Under the pieces are notes generated by a model, which made no database searches, was not told the DNA's origin, and saw nothing but the letters and a program-made list of their open reading frames with translations. Made by a program: the position numbers and the translations under genes. A stretch of DNA of 64,000 bases from the NCBI GenBank assembly GCA_036271875.1, contig DATAZU010000020.1, positions 124,001 to 188,000 on the forward strand. The letters are read 5' to 3'. Each line of letters begins with the position of its first letter. Position 1 is the first letter of the stretch. The stretch comes from Galbitalea sp036271875 (GTDB lineage Bacteria > Actinomycetota > Actinomycetes > Actinomycetales > Microbacteriaceae). Below are positions 24,516 through 33,392 of the stretch, in pieces.

Positions 24516-25853
24516 TCAGCCGCGGAGATCGTATAGGCGCTTGAGCTTGCCCTCGCTGCGGGGGAGCGAGCCGTGATCAACCACGATCACTTCGACGCTC
24601 GAGCCGATCTGGACCTTGATCCGCTCGATGAGCGTCGCTGCGGCGATCGCCGCTTCCTCTGCCGTCACGTTCTCGCGCGGCTCGATTTTCACGGTCAGGT
24701 GGTCCATGCGGGTCGGACGGGTGAGTTCGAGGATGAAATGCGTCGACAGTGGGTCAATGCCGAGGACAATCTCTTCGATCTGGGTCGGGAAGAGGTTCAC
24801 GCCGCGAAGGATGATCATGTCGTCGTTGCGGCCGGTGATCTTGGCGATTCGCCGCATCGCTGGCCGAGCGGTCCCCGGCAGCAGCGTCGTCAGGTCGCGC
24901 GTGCGATAGCGGAGGATCGGGAACGCCTCCTTGGCAAGTGACGTGAAGACCAGCTCGCCCTCGGTGCCGTCGGCGAGCGAGGTGCCCGTTTCCGGGTCGA
25001 TGACCTCGGGCAGGAAGTAGTCCTCCCACACGTGTGGTCCGTCTTTCGTCTCGATGCACTCGTTGGCCACCCCGGGACCCATGACCTCGCTCAGACCGTA
25101 GATGTCGAGCGCATCGATGCCGAGTCGTTCCTCGATTTCGACCCGCATACTGTTGGTCCACGGTTCAGCGCCGAGAACGCCACCGCGCAGGGTCGTCGAG
25201 CGGGGGTCGATGCCCTGCTCGACCATGCAGTCGGCGATCGTCATGAGATAGGACGGCGTACTCATAATGATGTCCGGCTCGAAATCGCGGATCAGCTGCA
25301 CCTGTTTGAGCGTCTGACCGCCCGACATCGGAATGACGGTAGCGCCAAGCGCTTCGATGCCAGCGTGGGCGCCGAGACCGCCCGTAAACAATCCGTAACC
25401 ATAGGCGTTGTGGACCCGCATGCCCGGCCGTGCACCGGATGCGCGAAGAGATCGCGCGACGAGGTTTGCCCAGATCTTGAGATCGCCGGTGGTGTAGCCG
25501 ACGACCGTCGGCAGGCCGGTCGTACCTGAGGACGCGTGGATGCGCGCGACCTGCTCGCGAGGCACGGCGAACATTCCGAACGGGTAGTTCTCGCGCAGGT
25601 CGGCCTTGGTCGTGAAAGGAAGTTTCCGCACGTCGTCGAGCGAACGGATGTCGCTGGGATGCACTCCGACCTCATCAAACTTCCGGGTGTAATGCGGCAC
25701 ATTGGTGTACGCGTGCCGAACGGTCTGCTGAAGTCGTTCGAGTTGCAGAGCCTCGAGTTCGTCTCGTGACATCCGCTCGGCCGGATCCAGTTCGCTCGGG
25801 TCCGCCGGTCGGAGTTTGGTCTTGGCCTGCACTGCGCTGGTCGTCGTTGACAC
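24516..25853 (-). CDS. paaK: Phenylacetate-CoA ligase
   Basis: The protein has 445 residues, close to the usual 430-450. It starts at a GTG with AAGGA seven bases before it. Signatures are the AMP-binding P-loop HASSGTTGLPTVVGYT, the core YGLSEVMGPG and the C-terminal PRSEGKLKRL hinge. It activates phenylacetate with ATP and CoA, the entry step of the pathway. It lies 28 bases after paaI in the minus-strand operon. Confidence 0.95.
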   Translation of the reverse strand: MSTTTSAVQAKTKLRPADPSELDPAERMSRDELEALQLERLQQTVRHAYTNVPHYTRKFDEVGVHPSDIRSLDDVRKLPFTTKADLRENYPFGMFAVPREQVARIHASSGTTGLPTVVGYTTGDLKIWANLVARSLRASGARPGMRVHNAYGYGLFTGGLGAHAGIEALGATVIPMSGGQTLKQVQLIRDFEPDIIMSTPSYLMTIADCMVEQGIDPRSTTLRGGVLGAEPWTNSMRVEIEERLGIDALDIYGLSEVMGPGVANECIETKDGPHVWEDYFLPEVIDPETGTSLADGTEGELVFTSLAKEAFPILRYRTRDLTTLLPGTARPAMRRIAKITGRNDDMIILRGVNLFPTQIEEIVLGIDPLSTHFILELTRPTRMDHLTVKIEPRENVTAEEAAIAAATLIERIKVQIGSSVEVIVVDHGSLPRSEGKLKRLYDLRG

Positions 25854-25881
25854 TGGGTTGTCCTTCGTGGTTCGTGGTCTA

Positions 25882-26304
25882 TCAGTCGGAAATTGGTAGG
25901 GGGAGGTTCGTTCTGCGGCTGCGGCCGCGAAACTCTGCGATGACGGTGCCGTGCTGGTTGGTCACCTGCACGTCGTAGATGCCGGACCTGCCCGCGGTTG
26001 CGCGCACTTTCGCAGTCGCGGTGAGAACATCCCCGACGGTTGTTGTCGCGAGAAAGGTCACGTCGGCACCGGCAGCGACGGTTACCACATCGTTGTCGTT
26101 GCACGCGATGGCGAATGCGGTGTCGGCGACGGCGAACACGAATCCGCCGTGAGTGATGAGAAAGCCGTTGAGCATGTCGTCGCGGATGGGCATCCGAACC
26201 ACGGAGTGACCGGGTTCGTTCACCTCGACGACCATCCCCAGGCCTTCCGAGGCGCGATCGCGCTTCATCATGCCAATCCCGGTTCGGGTTTGCTCGGTCG
26301 ACAT
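25882..26304 (-). CDS. paaI: PaaI-type hydroxyphenylacetyl-CoA thioesterase, copy 2
   Basis: The start is the ATG at 26304, with AGGAG eight bases before it; the frame opens earlier at 26337 without a ribosome site. The product has 140 residues. LITHGGFVFAVADTAFAIACN is the PaaI hotdog signature with the catalytic HGG and Asp. It is the first gene of the paaI-paaK-paaR operon and is divergent from paaA. It is thought to remove dead-end CoA esters when ring oxidation stalls. Confidence 0.9.
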   Translation of the reverse strand: MSTEQTRTGIGMMKRDRASEGLGMVVEVNEPGHSVVRMPIRDDMLNGFLITHGGFVFAVADTAFAIACNDNDVVTVAAGADVTFLATTTVGDVLTATAKVRATAGRSGIYDVQVTNQHGTVIAEFRGRSRRTNLPLPISD

Positions 26305-26325
26305 CGATCGCTCCTGGTTCGGTGG

Positions 26326-26375
26326 TTGCTCCGGCAATGCGGTAAGAATATAATACTGAACGTCCGGTAAGTAAA
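26326..26375. promoter_or_regulatory. Divergent paaA / paaI promoters sharing one PaaR-type operator
   Basis: On the plus strand, TTGCTC (26326-26331), a 17-bp spacer and a perfect TATAAT (26349-26354) face paaA. On the minus strand, TTTACT (26375-26370), a 17-bp spacer and TATATT (26352-26347) face paaI. The palindrome ACTTACCGGACGTTCAGT (minus strand, 26372-26355) fills the minus spacer and touches the plus-strand start site, so one bound repressor could close both promoters. Just beyond it, AATCTA (26374-26379) and TAGATT (26388-26393) form a second small inverted repeat. Confidence 0.75.
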
Positions 26376-26419
26376 TCTACCGGAATTTAGATTCCAGTTC
26401 GCGAGCGATGGGGTTCGAG

Positions 26420-27424
26420 ATGACCGCAGCACAAACGGCCGAGCAGACGGTGCCGGACGGCACCAGTTCCGAGCGCAGCACTCCCGAACAGCGCGAGTTC
26501 GATCGGCTGATCGACGCCGACCTGCGCATCGAGCCGCGGGACTGGATGCCGGACGCCTATCGCAAGACGCTCATCCGCCAGATCTCGCAGCACGCGCACT
26601 CCGAAATCATCGGGATGCAGCCGGAGGGCAACTGGATCACTCGCGCTCCGAGTCTCAAGCGCAAGGCGATCCTGATGGCCAAGGTCCAGGACGAGGCGGG
26701 TCACGGGCTCTACCTCTACTCGGCGGCCCAAACCCTCGGCGTCGATCGCGAGACCATGTTCGAGCAACTCATCACGGGTGCCGCAAAGTACTCATCGATC
26801 TTCAACTACGCGACGCCGACCTGGGCCGACATGGGGTCGATCGGCTGGCTCGTCGACGGCGCCGCAATTTGCAACCAGGTTCCGCTGTGCCGCGCGTCCT
26901 ACGGTCCTTACGGACGCGCGATGACGCGCATCTGCAAGGAGGAGTCGTTTCACCAGCGGCAGGGTTTCGAGATTCTGTTGTCCCTCATGCGCGGAACCGA
27001 AGCCCAGCGCAGGATGGCGCAGGAATCGGTGAATCGCTGGTACGCGCCCGCTCTCATGATGTTCGGCCCACCAGACGAGGACTCGCCCAACTCTCAGCGC
27101 AGCATGGCGTGGAAGATCAAGCGGTTCAGTAACGACGACCTGCGTCAGCGCTTCGTCGACATGCTGGTTCCTCAGGCCGAGGTCCTCGGCATTACTCTGC
27201 CCGACCCGGACCTCGAGTGGAACGAGGAGCGTGGCCACTACGACTTTGGCCCTCTGAACTGGGACGAGTTCTATGACGTGCTCGCTGGACGCGGCCAGGC
27301 AAACGCGGTGCGCGTTGCCCGCCGCAAGAAGGCGCACGAGGATGGCGCATGGGTCCGCGAGGCAGCCCGCGCGTACGCCGATCGCGAGTTCGCCGCTTCG
27401 CAGGCCGACCGGATGGCGTCATGA
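26420..27424 (+). CDS. paaA: Phenylacetyl-CoA 1,2-epoxidase catalytic subunit
   Basis: The product has 334 residues from the ATG at 26420; an in-frame ATG at 26408 is possible. The diiron ligands are visible as Glu/His pairs: KVQDEAGHGLYLYSAAQ near residue 95 and KEESFHQRQGFEILL near residue 175. It is the catalytic large subunit of the soluble diiron monooxygenase that epoxidises the ring of phenylacetyl-CoA. It heads the paaABCDE operon and its start is coupled to paaB by ATGA. Confidence 0.95.
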   Translation: MTAAQTAEQTVPDGTSSERSTPEQREFDRLIDADLRIEPRDWMPDAYRKTLIRQISQHAHSEIIGMQPEGNWITRAPSLKRKAILMAKVQDEAGHGLYLYSAAQTLGVDRETMFEQLITGAAKYSSIFNYATPTWADMGSIGWLVDGAAICNQVPLCRASYGPYGRAMTRICKEESFHQRQGFEILLSLMRGTEAQRRMAQESVNRWYAPALMMFGPPDEDSPNSQRSMAWKIKRFSNDDLRQRFVDMLVPQAEVLGITLPDPDLEWNEERGHYDFGPLNWDEFYDVLAGRGQANAVRVARRKKAHEDGAWVREAARAYADREFAASQADRMAS

Positions 27425-27729
27425 CCAGCCCCGGCGACGCTGGCGGTCGCGAAACCTGGCCGCTGTGGGAGGTCTTCATCCGGTCATCCCGCGGCCTCTC
27501 GCACGTGCATGCCGGATCGCTGCACGCGCCGGACGAAACCATGGCCGTTCGCAACGCGCGGGACCTCTATACCCGTCGCGCCGAGGGCGTATCGATCTGG
27601 GTTGTCCGCGCATCCGACATCACCTCGTCTGACCCGGACGCCAAGGGCGAGTTCTTCGAGTCGCCGCAGGGTAAGGAGTATCGCCACGCGACGTACTACA
27701 CCGAGTCGGAAGCGGTGCCGCACCTGTGA
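27421..27729 (+). CDS. paaB: Phenylacetyl-CoA epoxidase subunit PaaB
   Basis: The ATG at 27421 overlaps the paaA stop; the product has 102 residues. Family marks are WPLWEVFIRSSRGLSHVHAGSLHA and MAVRNARDLYTRRAEGVSIWVV. PaaB is a small structural subunit that bridges PaaA-PaaC heterodimers in the epoxidase complex. No catalytic residues are expected. Confidence 0.95.
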   Translation: MTSPGDAGGRETWPLWEVFIRSSRGLSHVHAGSLHAPDETMAVRNARDLYTRRAEGVSIWVVRASDITSSDPDAKGEFFESPQGKEYRHATYYTESEAVPHL

Positions 27730-28535
27730 ACCACTCGAACCACGTCGCCTCGACGGCGATCACGGCGGAGTCGATTGCCGACTCATCCGTCGTCGCGCCG
27801 GAGAAGACTGCGCAATATGCGCTGGGTCTCGGTGACGATGCTCTGGTCCTTGCGCACCGGCTCGGCGAATGGATCGCGAACGCGCCAGAGCTCGAGGAGG
27901 ATGTGGCGCTCGGCAACATCGGTCTCGACCTGCTCGGGCACGCTCGCAGTCTCTTGACCTACGCGGGCACGGCCTGGGACAAGTCAGAGGATGACCTCGC
28001 CTACTTTCGGGATGAGGACGAGTTCCGCTCGCACCAGCTTTTCGAGCAGGTGAACGGCGACTTCGCGGCGACCATCGCGCGCCAGTTGATTGCTTCGCTC
28101 TACTTCGTCGGCCTGTATCGCGCGCTGTCCGCATCCACGGATGCGACACTCTCCGCCATTGCCGCGAAAGCTCTCAAGGAGGTCGACTACCACGTCGACC
28201 ACAGCGTGCAGTGGACTCGACGGCTGGGGCTTGGCACCGACTATTCGCACGAGCGGATGCAGGAGGGCCTGCTCACCATGTGGCCGTTCGTCGACGAGTT
28301 GTTCCGCGAGGACAGGTACGCCGACGGGCTCGCCGGGATCGCCGTCGACCCTCGTACCCTCCGCGCCGCGTTCGAGAGTGAAATCGCTCGCATCGTCGCG
28401 GATGCCGGACTCGAGCTCCCCACCGTTCCACCTGCTCGTGGTGGGGGCCGGTCGGGCGTGCACGCCGAGGCATTTGGCACCATGCTCGCCGAGATGCAGG
28501 TGCTGGCTCGCGCGCATCCGGGGGCGACCTGGTGA
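27726..28535 (+). CDS. paaC: Phenylacetyl-CoA epoxidase structural subunit PaaC
   Basis: The protein has 269 residues from a GTG overlapping the paaB stop. The ferritin-like helical pattern is seen in LGDDALVLAHRLGEW, EEDVALGNIGLDLLGHARSLL and KALKEVDYHVDHSVQWTRRLG. PaaC resembles PaaA but does not hold the active diiron centre; it forms the AC heterodimer core. It is coupled to paaD by GTGA. Confidence 0.95.
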   Translation: MNHSNHVASTAITAESIADSSVVAPEKTAQYALGLGDDALVLAHRLGEWIANAPELEEDVALGNIGLDLLGHARSLLTYAGTAWDKSEDDLAYFRDEDEFRSHQLFEQVNGDFAATIARQLIASLYFVGLYRALSASTDATLSAIAAKALKEVDYHVDHSVQWTRRLGLGTDYSHERMQEGLLTMWPFVDELFREDRYADGLAGIAVDPRTLRAAFESEIARIVADAGLELPTVPPARGGGRSGVHAEAFGTMLAEMQVLARAHPGATW

Positions 28536-29059
28536 GCGCCAAGTCCGCCACCGAGACGATCGCGCGACCGCGTCCGATCGCGGAGAACGAGCGCGCGATC
28601 TGGGATCTCGCGGCGACCGTGGTCGATCCCGAGGTGCCCGTCCTGACGATCGAAGATCTCGGCGTTCTGCGCCGGGTTGCCGTCGACGGCGATCACGTGA
28701 GGGTCGAGATCACCCCTACTTACTCCGGTTGCCCGGCCGTCGACGCGATCAGGGATGACATCGTGGGCGTTCTCGGTGCGGCCGGATACTCGGATGTCGA
28801 CGTGCGCCAGGTTCTTGCCCCCGCGTGGACCACCGACTGGATGAGCGAGGCCGGACGGACGAAGCTCGAGGAGTACGGGATTGCGGCTCCCGTGCCGCGG
28901 GAAACCGGAGGCACGATCAACCTTGGCCTCGGGATCCGGTGCCCGCACTGCGGGTCGATGCACACGCGTGAGCTGTCGCGATTCGGATCGACCTCATGCA
29001 AGGCGCTCTACGTTTGCCAGCGCTGTCAGGAGCCGTTCGACTACTTCAAGGATCACTGA
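28532..29059 (+). CDS. paaD: Phenylacetate pathway assembly protein PaaD
   Basis: The protein has 175 residues. An N-terminal MIP18/DUF59 domain (VVDPEVPVLTIEDLGVLRRV, TPTYSGCPAVDAI) is followed by a Cys-rich tail with CPHC, SC and CQRC, suited to metal or Fe-S binding. It is needed for epoxidase assembly and is not a catalytic subunit. The GTG overlaps the paaC stop. The gene is called paaD or paaJ in different naming schemes. Confidence 0.93.
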   Translation: MSAKSATETIARPRPIAENERAIWDLAATVVDPEVPVLTIEDLGVLRRVAVDGDHVRVEITPTYSGCPAVDAIRDDIVGVLGAAGYSDVDVRQVLAPAWTTDWMSEAGRTKLEEYGIAAPVPRETGGTINLGLGIRCPHCGSMHTRELSRFGSTSCKALYVCQRCQEPFDYFKDH

Positions 29060-29062
29060 GCC

Positions 29063-30193
29063 ATGACGTCCGAGCCGCTGGCCGAAACTACCGCTCTGCC
29101 CGCGAGACGTCGCGCGCGCTTTCACAGCCTCGAGATCTCCCAGGTTCGCAAGCTGACCGATGACGCGATCGAGGTCACGTTCGATGTACCGTCGGCTCTG
29201 GCGGGCGACTTCAGCTATGAGCCGGGCCAGTACATCGCCCTGCGCACGACAGAGATCGGCGAGGATGTTCGTCGCAGCTACTCGATCTGCCAGGCGCCGA
29301 CCCCCGGTCAGCTCAAGGTCGGAATCAAGCGCGACCTCGGCGGCCTGTTCTCGACCTGGGCGGTGGAAAACCTCCGCGCCGGGATGTCGCTCGACGTCAT
29401 GAGTCCCGAAGGCAAGTTCACGTCGCAGGTCGCGCTCGAGCGGGCTGCCCACTACGTCGCAATTGCGGCGGGGTCCGGCATCACCCCGGTGCTCGCGCTC
29501 ATCGAGAGCACGCTGAGTGCTCGGCCGGACAATCGCTTCTCGCTCGTCTACTCGAACCGCACCGCAATGGACACGATGTTCGTCGATGAGCTGGCGGACC
29601 TGAAGGACAAGTACCCCGCCCAGCTCGCGCTGTACCACGTGCTCACGCGAGAGCAGCGGAGCTCGACCCTGCTGTCGGGACGGTTGGATGCGGAGCGGCT
29701 GCGCGGCATCCTCGACAACCTCATCTACGCGGCGGACGTCGACGAGTGGTTCATTTGCGGGCCGTTCGATCTCGTGCAGCTCTGCCGCGACACTCTCGCC
29801 GAGTTCGGGGTCGAGGCCGCGGCGATCCGGTACGAGCTGTTCACCACCGGCGTCCCGACGGTGCCGCAGGGATCGGCCGGCCGGCCGATCGAGGTGGCCA
29901 AGGACCAGGATGTGCACACGATCACCTTCACGCTGGACGGCACGACCGGTACCGTCGCTACTCCCGTGCACAGCAACGAGAGCATCCTGAACGCCGCTCT
30001 TCGTGTTCGCGGTGACGTGCCATTCGCCTGTGCCGGCGGCGTCTGTGGAACCTGCCGCGCCGTGCTGCGCTCGGGCACAGTCGATATGGTCGAGAACTAC
30101 GCGCTCGAACCGGAAGAACTCGAGCGCGGCTATGTGCTCACCTGCCAGTCAATTCCGACCAGCGAGAAGGTCACCGTCGATTACGACGCCTGA
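29063..30193 (+). CDS. paaE: Phenylacetyl-CoA epoxidase reductase subunit
   Basis: The protein has 376 residues. An FAD domain (YEPGQYIALR, RRSYSICQ) and an NAD(P) domain (AAGSGITPVLALIESTL) precede a C-terminal plant-type [2Fe-2S] ferredoxin with CAGGVCGTCRAVL and a later Cys in VLTCQ. It passes electrons from NADPH to PaaA. It starts three bases after paaD. Confidence 0.95.
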   Translation: MTSEPLAETTALPARRRARFHSLEISQVRKLTDDAIEVTFDVPSALAGDFSYEPGQYIALRTTEIGEDVRRSYSICQAPTPGQLKVGIKRDLGGLFSTWAVENLRAGMSLDVMSPEGKFTSQVALERAAHYVAIAAGSGITPVLALIESTLSARPDNRFSLVYSNRTAMDTMFVDELADLKDKYPAQLALYHVLTREQRSSTLLSGRLDAERLRGILDNLIYAADVDEWFICGPFDLVQLCRDTLAEFGVEAAAIRYELFTTGVPTVPQGSAGRPIEVAKDQDVHTITFTLDGTTGTVATPVHSNESILNAALRVRGDVPFACAGGVCGTCRAVLRSGTVDMVENYALEPEELERGYVLTCQSIPTSEKVTVDYDA

Positions 30194-30224
30194 CGCTCAT
30201 TGCCGAACAAAAGGACACAACGAC

Positions 30225-30995
30225 GTGATCGATTACTCGCTGGCTGATGGCGTCGCCGAGATCGTTCTGAACGATCCGGGCAAGCTCAATGCGCTCGATG
30301 AGGTCGCGCTCGCCGAGTTGTCTGCCGTGTACACCCGGGCGGCTGCGGACAAGGCGCGTGCCGTCGTCCTTCGCGGCGAGGGTCGGGCATTCTGCGCCGG
30401 CCGTGACATCTCGCACGTCTCGCCGGAATCGGATGACGTGCTCGGCTACCTGGGCGGTCTGGTTACGCCGCTGCTGAAGCAGATGAGTGAGTTCCCGGCG
30501 CCAACCTTCGGGGTTGCGACCGGAGCGTGCCTCGGCGTGGGGCTCGGATTGCTCGTTGCAACGGATGTCGTGTACGTCGCCGATACCGCGCGCATCGGTT
30601 CGCCGTTTGCCAACCTCGGTGCAACCCTCGACTCCGGCGGTCACGCCCTGTTCTATGAACGACTGGGCGCCCACCGCACGCTTGATCTCATCTACACGGC
30701 CGAGCTGATGACCGGCGCGGAGGCCGTTGCTCTCGGACTATTTAGCCGCGTGGTTCCCGAGGCCGAGGTTCTCGAGTTCACGCGCGAGCGCGCTCGCCGG
30801 ACCGCGGCTGGTGCGGCCCAGGCGTTTCTCGCCAGCAAGCAGCTCATCCACCAACTCCGCGACGACCGCGTCGGCCTGTGGGCATCGGTCGCCGAAGAGA
30901 ACCGTCTCCAGGCCGAACTGTGCGCGACGGCTGACTACCGGGAGGGTTTCGCTGCGTTCCAGGAGAAGCGCAAGCCCGTCTTCAAAAATCCGTGA
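30225..30995 (+). CDS. paaG: 1,2-epoxyphenylacetyl-CoA isomerase (ring-expanding crotonase)
   Basis: The GTG at 30225 has AAAGGA upstream and yields 256 residues. It is a crotonase: GRAFCAGRDISHVS is the oxyanion region. Where hydratases have Glu this protein has Asp in LGATLDSGGHALFYERLG, as PaaG isomerases do (LVPDAGG pattern). It should turn the ring epoxide into oxepin-CoA. It ends the paaABCDEG operon, and its stop codon lies inside the long hairpin at 30992. Confidence 0.88.
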   Translation: MIDYSLADGVAEIVLNDPGKLNALDEVALAELSAVYTRAAADKARAVVLRGEGRAFCAGRDISHVSPESDDVLGYLGGLVTPLLKQMSEFPAPTFGVATGACLGVGLGLLVATDVVYVADTARIGSPFANLGATLDSGGHALFYERLGAHRTLDLIYTAELMTGAEAVALGLFSRVVPEAEVLEFTRERARRTAAGAAQAFLASKQLIHQLRDDRVGLWASVAEENRLQAELCATADYREGFAAFQEKRKPVFKNP

Positions 30996-31051
30996 GAGGT
31001 CCCATTCGACCCATAAAACCATTGGTTTAAGGGTCGAATGGGACCTCTCAC
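30992..31051. terminator. Very long perfect hairpin between convergent paaG and bkd operons
   Basis: Two 21-bp arms (30992-31012 and 31031-31051) are perfectly complementary, with an 18-base loop that itself can pair AAACCA with TGGTTT. The left arm begins GTGAGAGGTCCC and contains the paaG stop. The right arm ends five bases before the E2 stop. It serves both convergent operons, so a bidirectional terminator is likely, although there is no long T run. The arm length and perfection are unusual. Confidence 0.75.
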
Positions 31052-31056
31052 GGGCT

Positions 31057-32379
31057 TTAGACGGAGCCGAGGAGGACCAGAGGCTCCTCGATGCACTTGG
31101 CGACGAAGGTGATGAAGCCGCTCGCGACGTCGCCGTCGCAGACTCGGTGGTCGAAGACGAACGAGAGGGTGACGACCTTACGGACCGCGAGCTGACCATC
31201 GACGACCCACGGGCGATCCATCATCCGACCGATGCCGAGCATGGCGACCTCGGGGGAGTTGATGATCGGGGTCGAGCCGTCGACGCCGAAGCCGCCGTAG
31301 TTGTTGACCGTGAAGGTTCCGCCGGTGAGAGCCGACTGCGGGTAGTCGCCCTTCTCGGCGTGCGACACGAGCCCGGCAATCGCATCCCGCAGCTGTACGG
31401 TCGTCATGCTCTCGGCACCGTGGACGACCGGAACCATGAGTCCACGGGATGTCTGCGCCGCAAGACCCAGCCCGATCGAACCGTGCTGGACGATCTCGTT
31501 CGCGGCCTCGTCGATCGATGAATTCAGTATCGGGTACTTGCCGAGACCCGCGACAGCGAATCGAGCGATCAGTGCCGTGAGGCTGAATCGTTCGCCGGTC
31601 GACTTCTGGAGTCGGTCCTTCGCGGCGACGAGTTCGGTCGCATTGACGTCGAGCCAGATGGTCGCCTCGGGGATGGTCGAGCGCGAGTGGCTGAGGCGCT
31701 GTCCGATGATCTTGCGCATGGCGGTGAGTGGGATGCGCTGGTCGCCGGTCTGGGCGGAAGCGGGGACCGACACGATCGGGGAGCCGGACTTCCCCGCGAT
31801 GGCGGCATCCACGTCTTCGCGCAGGACGAGTGAGCCGGGGCCGGAGCCGGCAAGCTGGGTTGCGTCAATCCCGTTGTCGAGGGCGCGACGGCGAACGAGC
31901 GGCGAGATGACAGGCGAGTGACGGTTTGGGTCGAGCAGCATTGGCGCGGCGGGGGTCGGCGCCGTTGCGACCGACCCGGACTTGCGGCCACCGAAACGAC
32001 CGCCATCCGGTCGCGCGAGCCGCATGGTGGATTCCTTGGTGCCGTAGCCGATGAGGACGGCGCCGGAGCCGGAATCGGATGCGGGCTCCGAGCGAAGTGC
32101 GGTGCCGGGGACGATGTCGGGCGACGAGGGCTCGGCATCCGACGTCTCGGCGACGGTGATGAGGATGCCGCCCTTGTGGACAACATCGCCCTGTGCGGCG
32201 TGCAGCGATTCGACGCGACCACCGTACGGCGACGGCAGCTCGACGCTCGACTTGGCGGACTCGACCTCGACGACCGGCTGGTCGACAACAATGACATCGC
32301 CGGGAGCAACGAGCCATGCGACGATCTCCGCCTCGGTGAGACCCTCACCGAGGTCGGGAAGAAGAAACTGTCGCGACAC
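31057..32379 (-). CDS. bkdC: Branched-chain 2-oxoacid dehydrogenase E2 (dihydrolipoyl acyltransferase)
   Basis: I prefer the GTG at 32379, which has GGGAG eight bases before it and gives MSRQFLLPDLGEGL; a GTG at 32388 is the alternative. The product has 440 residues: one lipoyl domain (lysine in VESAKSSVELP), a peripheral-subunit-binding domain (VISPLVRRRALDNGIDATQL) and the catalytic core with active-site FDHRVCDGD near the C-terminus. It transfers branched acyl groups to CoA. No E3 gene is present, so the enzyme must share E3 with another complex. Confidence 0.92.
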   Translation of the reverse strand: MSRQFLLPDLGEGLTEAEIVAWLVAPGDVIVVDQPVVEVESAKSSVELPSPYGGRVESLHAAQGDVVHKGGILITVAETSDAEPSSPDIVPGTALRSEPASDSGSGAVLIGYGTKESTMRLARPDGGRFGGRKSGSVATAPTPAAPMLLDPNRHSPVISPLVRRRALDNGIDATQLAGSGPGSLVLREDVDAAIAGKSGSPIVSVPASAQTGDQRIPLTAMRKIIGQRLSHSRSTIPEATIWLDVNATELVAAKDRLQKSTGERFSLTALIARFAVAGLGKYPILNSSIDEAANEIVQHGSIGLGLAAQTSRGLMVPVVHGAESMTTVQLRDAIAGLVSHAEKGDYPQSALTGGTFTVNNYGGFGVDGSTPIINSPEVAMLGIGRMMDRPWVVDGQLAVRKVVTLSFVFDHRVCDGDVASGFITFVAKCIEEPLVLLGSV

Positions 32380-32381
32380 CG

Positions 32382-33392
32382 CTACCACTCCCAGCTGTCG
32401 AGGGCCGCGAGCACGCGCTCGGCGGTCGGCAGGTTGTATTCCTCGAGCTTGGGCGAGGGGAACGGGATGTCAAAGCCGGTGATCCGAAGAATCGGCGCGG
32501 CCAAGTAGAAGAAGTTGCGCTCGGTCACTCGCGCCGCGACCTCGGCGCCGTAGCCGCCGAACTGGGACGCCTCGTGGATGATCGCAGCTCGCGACGTCTT
32601 CCGAACGGATGCGCTGACGGTCTCGTCATCGAACGGCGACAGACTGCGCAGGTCGATGACCTCGATATCCAGTCCCTCGACGGATGCCAGCTCGGCCGAC
32701 TGCATCGCCGTTTTGACCGTCGGACCGTACGCGAGCAGTGTCACATCCGTGCCTTCGCGCAGCACCTGCGCGCGCGTCATCGGTGCCGTCGCGATGGGAA
32801 GTGCGAGCTCGTCGCGCAGCCAGTAGCGGCTCTTCGGCTCGAGGAAAATGACCGGATCGTCACTGGCGATCGCCTCGCGCAGCATCGAGTAAGCGTCGGC
32901 TGGATTCGATGGGCTGACGACGGTGAGGCCCGGAGTATGAGTCCAGTAGGCCTCGGACGAATCCGAATGGTGCTCGACGCCGCCGATTCCACCGGCATAC
33001 GGGATGCGGATGACGAGCGGAAGCTGGACGCGACCCTTCGTGCGGTTACGCATCTTCGCAACGTGCGAGGTGATCTGCTCGAACGCGGGATAGCTGAACG
33101 CGTCGAACTGCATCTCCACGACCGGACGGAGTCCGTTCATCGCCATGCCGATTGCCGTGCCGACGATGCCGGACTCCGCGAGCGGCGAGTCCCAGATGCG
33201 ACTCTCGCCGAACTCCTTCGACAGGCCGTCGGTAACGCGGAATACGCCGCCGAGCGGGCCGACATCCTCGCCGAAGATGACGACCGTCCGGTCCTCGGTC
33301 ATTGCATCCCGAAGTGCGGCCGTGAGGGCTGCCGCCATTGTGTACGGCGTTCGGGTGGTCGCTGCCGCCTGGCGGTGTTCGGTCATCGTCAT
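32382..33392 (-). CDS. bkdB: Branched-chain 2-oxoacid dehydrogenase E1 beta subunit
   Basis: The protein has 336 residues. Motifs are IFGEDVGPLGGVFRVTDGL, WDSPLAESGIVGTAIGMA, MQFDAFSYPAFEQI and VIDLRSLSPFDDETV. It pairs with the E1 alpha encoded just upstream, whose stop it overlaps by ATGA. It is a paralogue of 14379-15368. It completes the ThDP site of the decarboxylase that acts on valine, leucine and isoleucine 2-oxoacids. Confidence 0.92.
   Translation of the reverse strand: MTMTEHRQAAATTRTPYTMAAALTAALRDAMTEDRTVVIFGEDVGPLGGVFRVTDGLSKEFGESRIWDSPLAESGIVGTAIGMAMNGLRPVVEMQFDAFSYPAFEQITSHVAKMRNRTKGRVQLPLVIRIPYAGGIGGVEHHSDSSEAYWTHTPGLTVVSPSNPADAYSMLREAIASDDPVIFLEPKSRYWLRDELALPIATAPMTRAQVLREGTDVTLLAYGPTVKTAMQSAELASVEGLDIEVIDLRSLSPFDDETVSASVRKTSRAAIIHEASQFGGYGAEVAARVTERNFFYLAAPILRITGFDIPFPSPKLEEYNLPTAERVLAALDSWEW

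Noticed and set aside
31031..31051. tRNA T-arm-like sequence (GGGTCGAATGGGACC)
   Set aside because: It resembles a T-arm, but the sequence is one arm of a perfect 21-bp hairpin and no acceptor, D or anticodon arms can be drawn.
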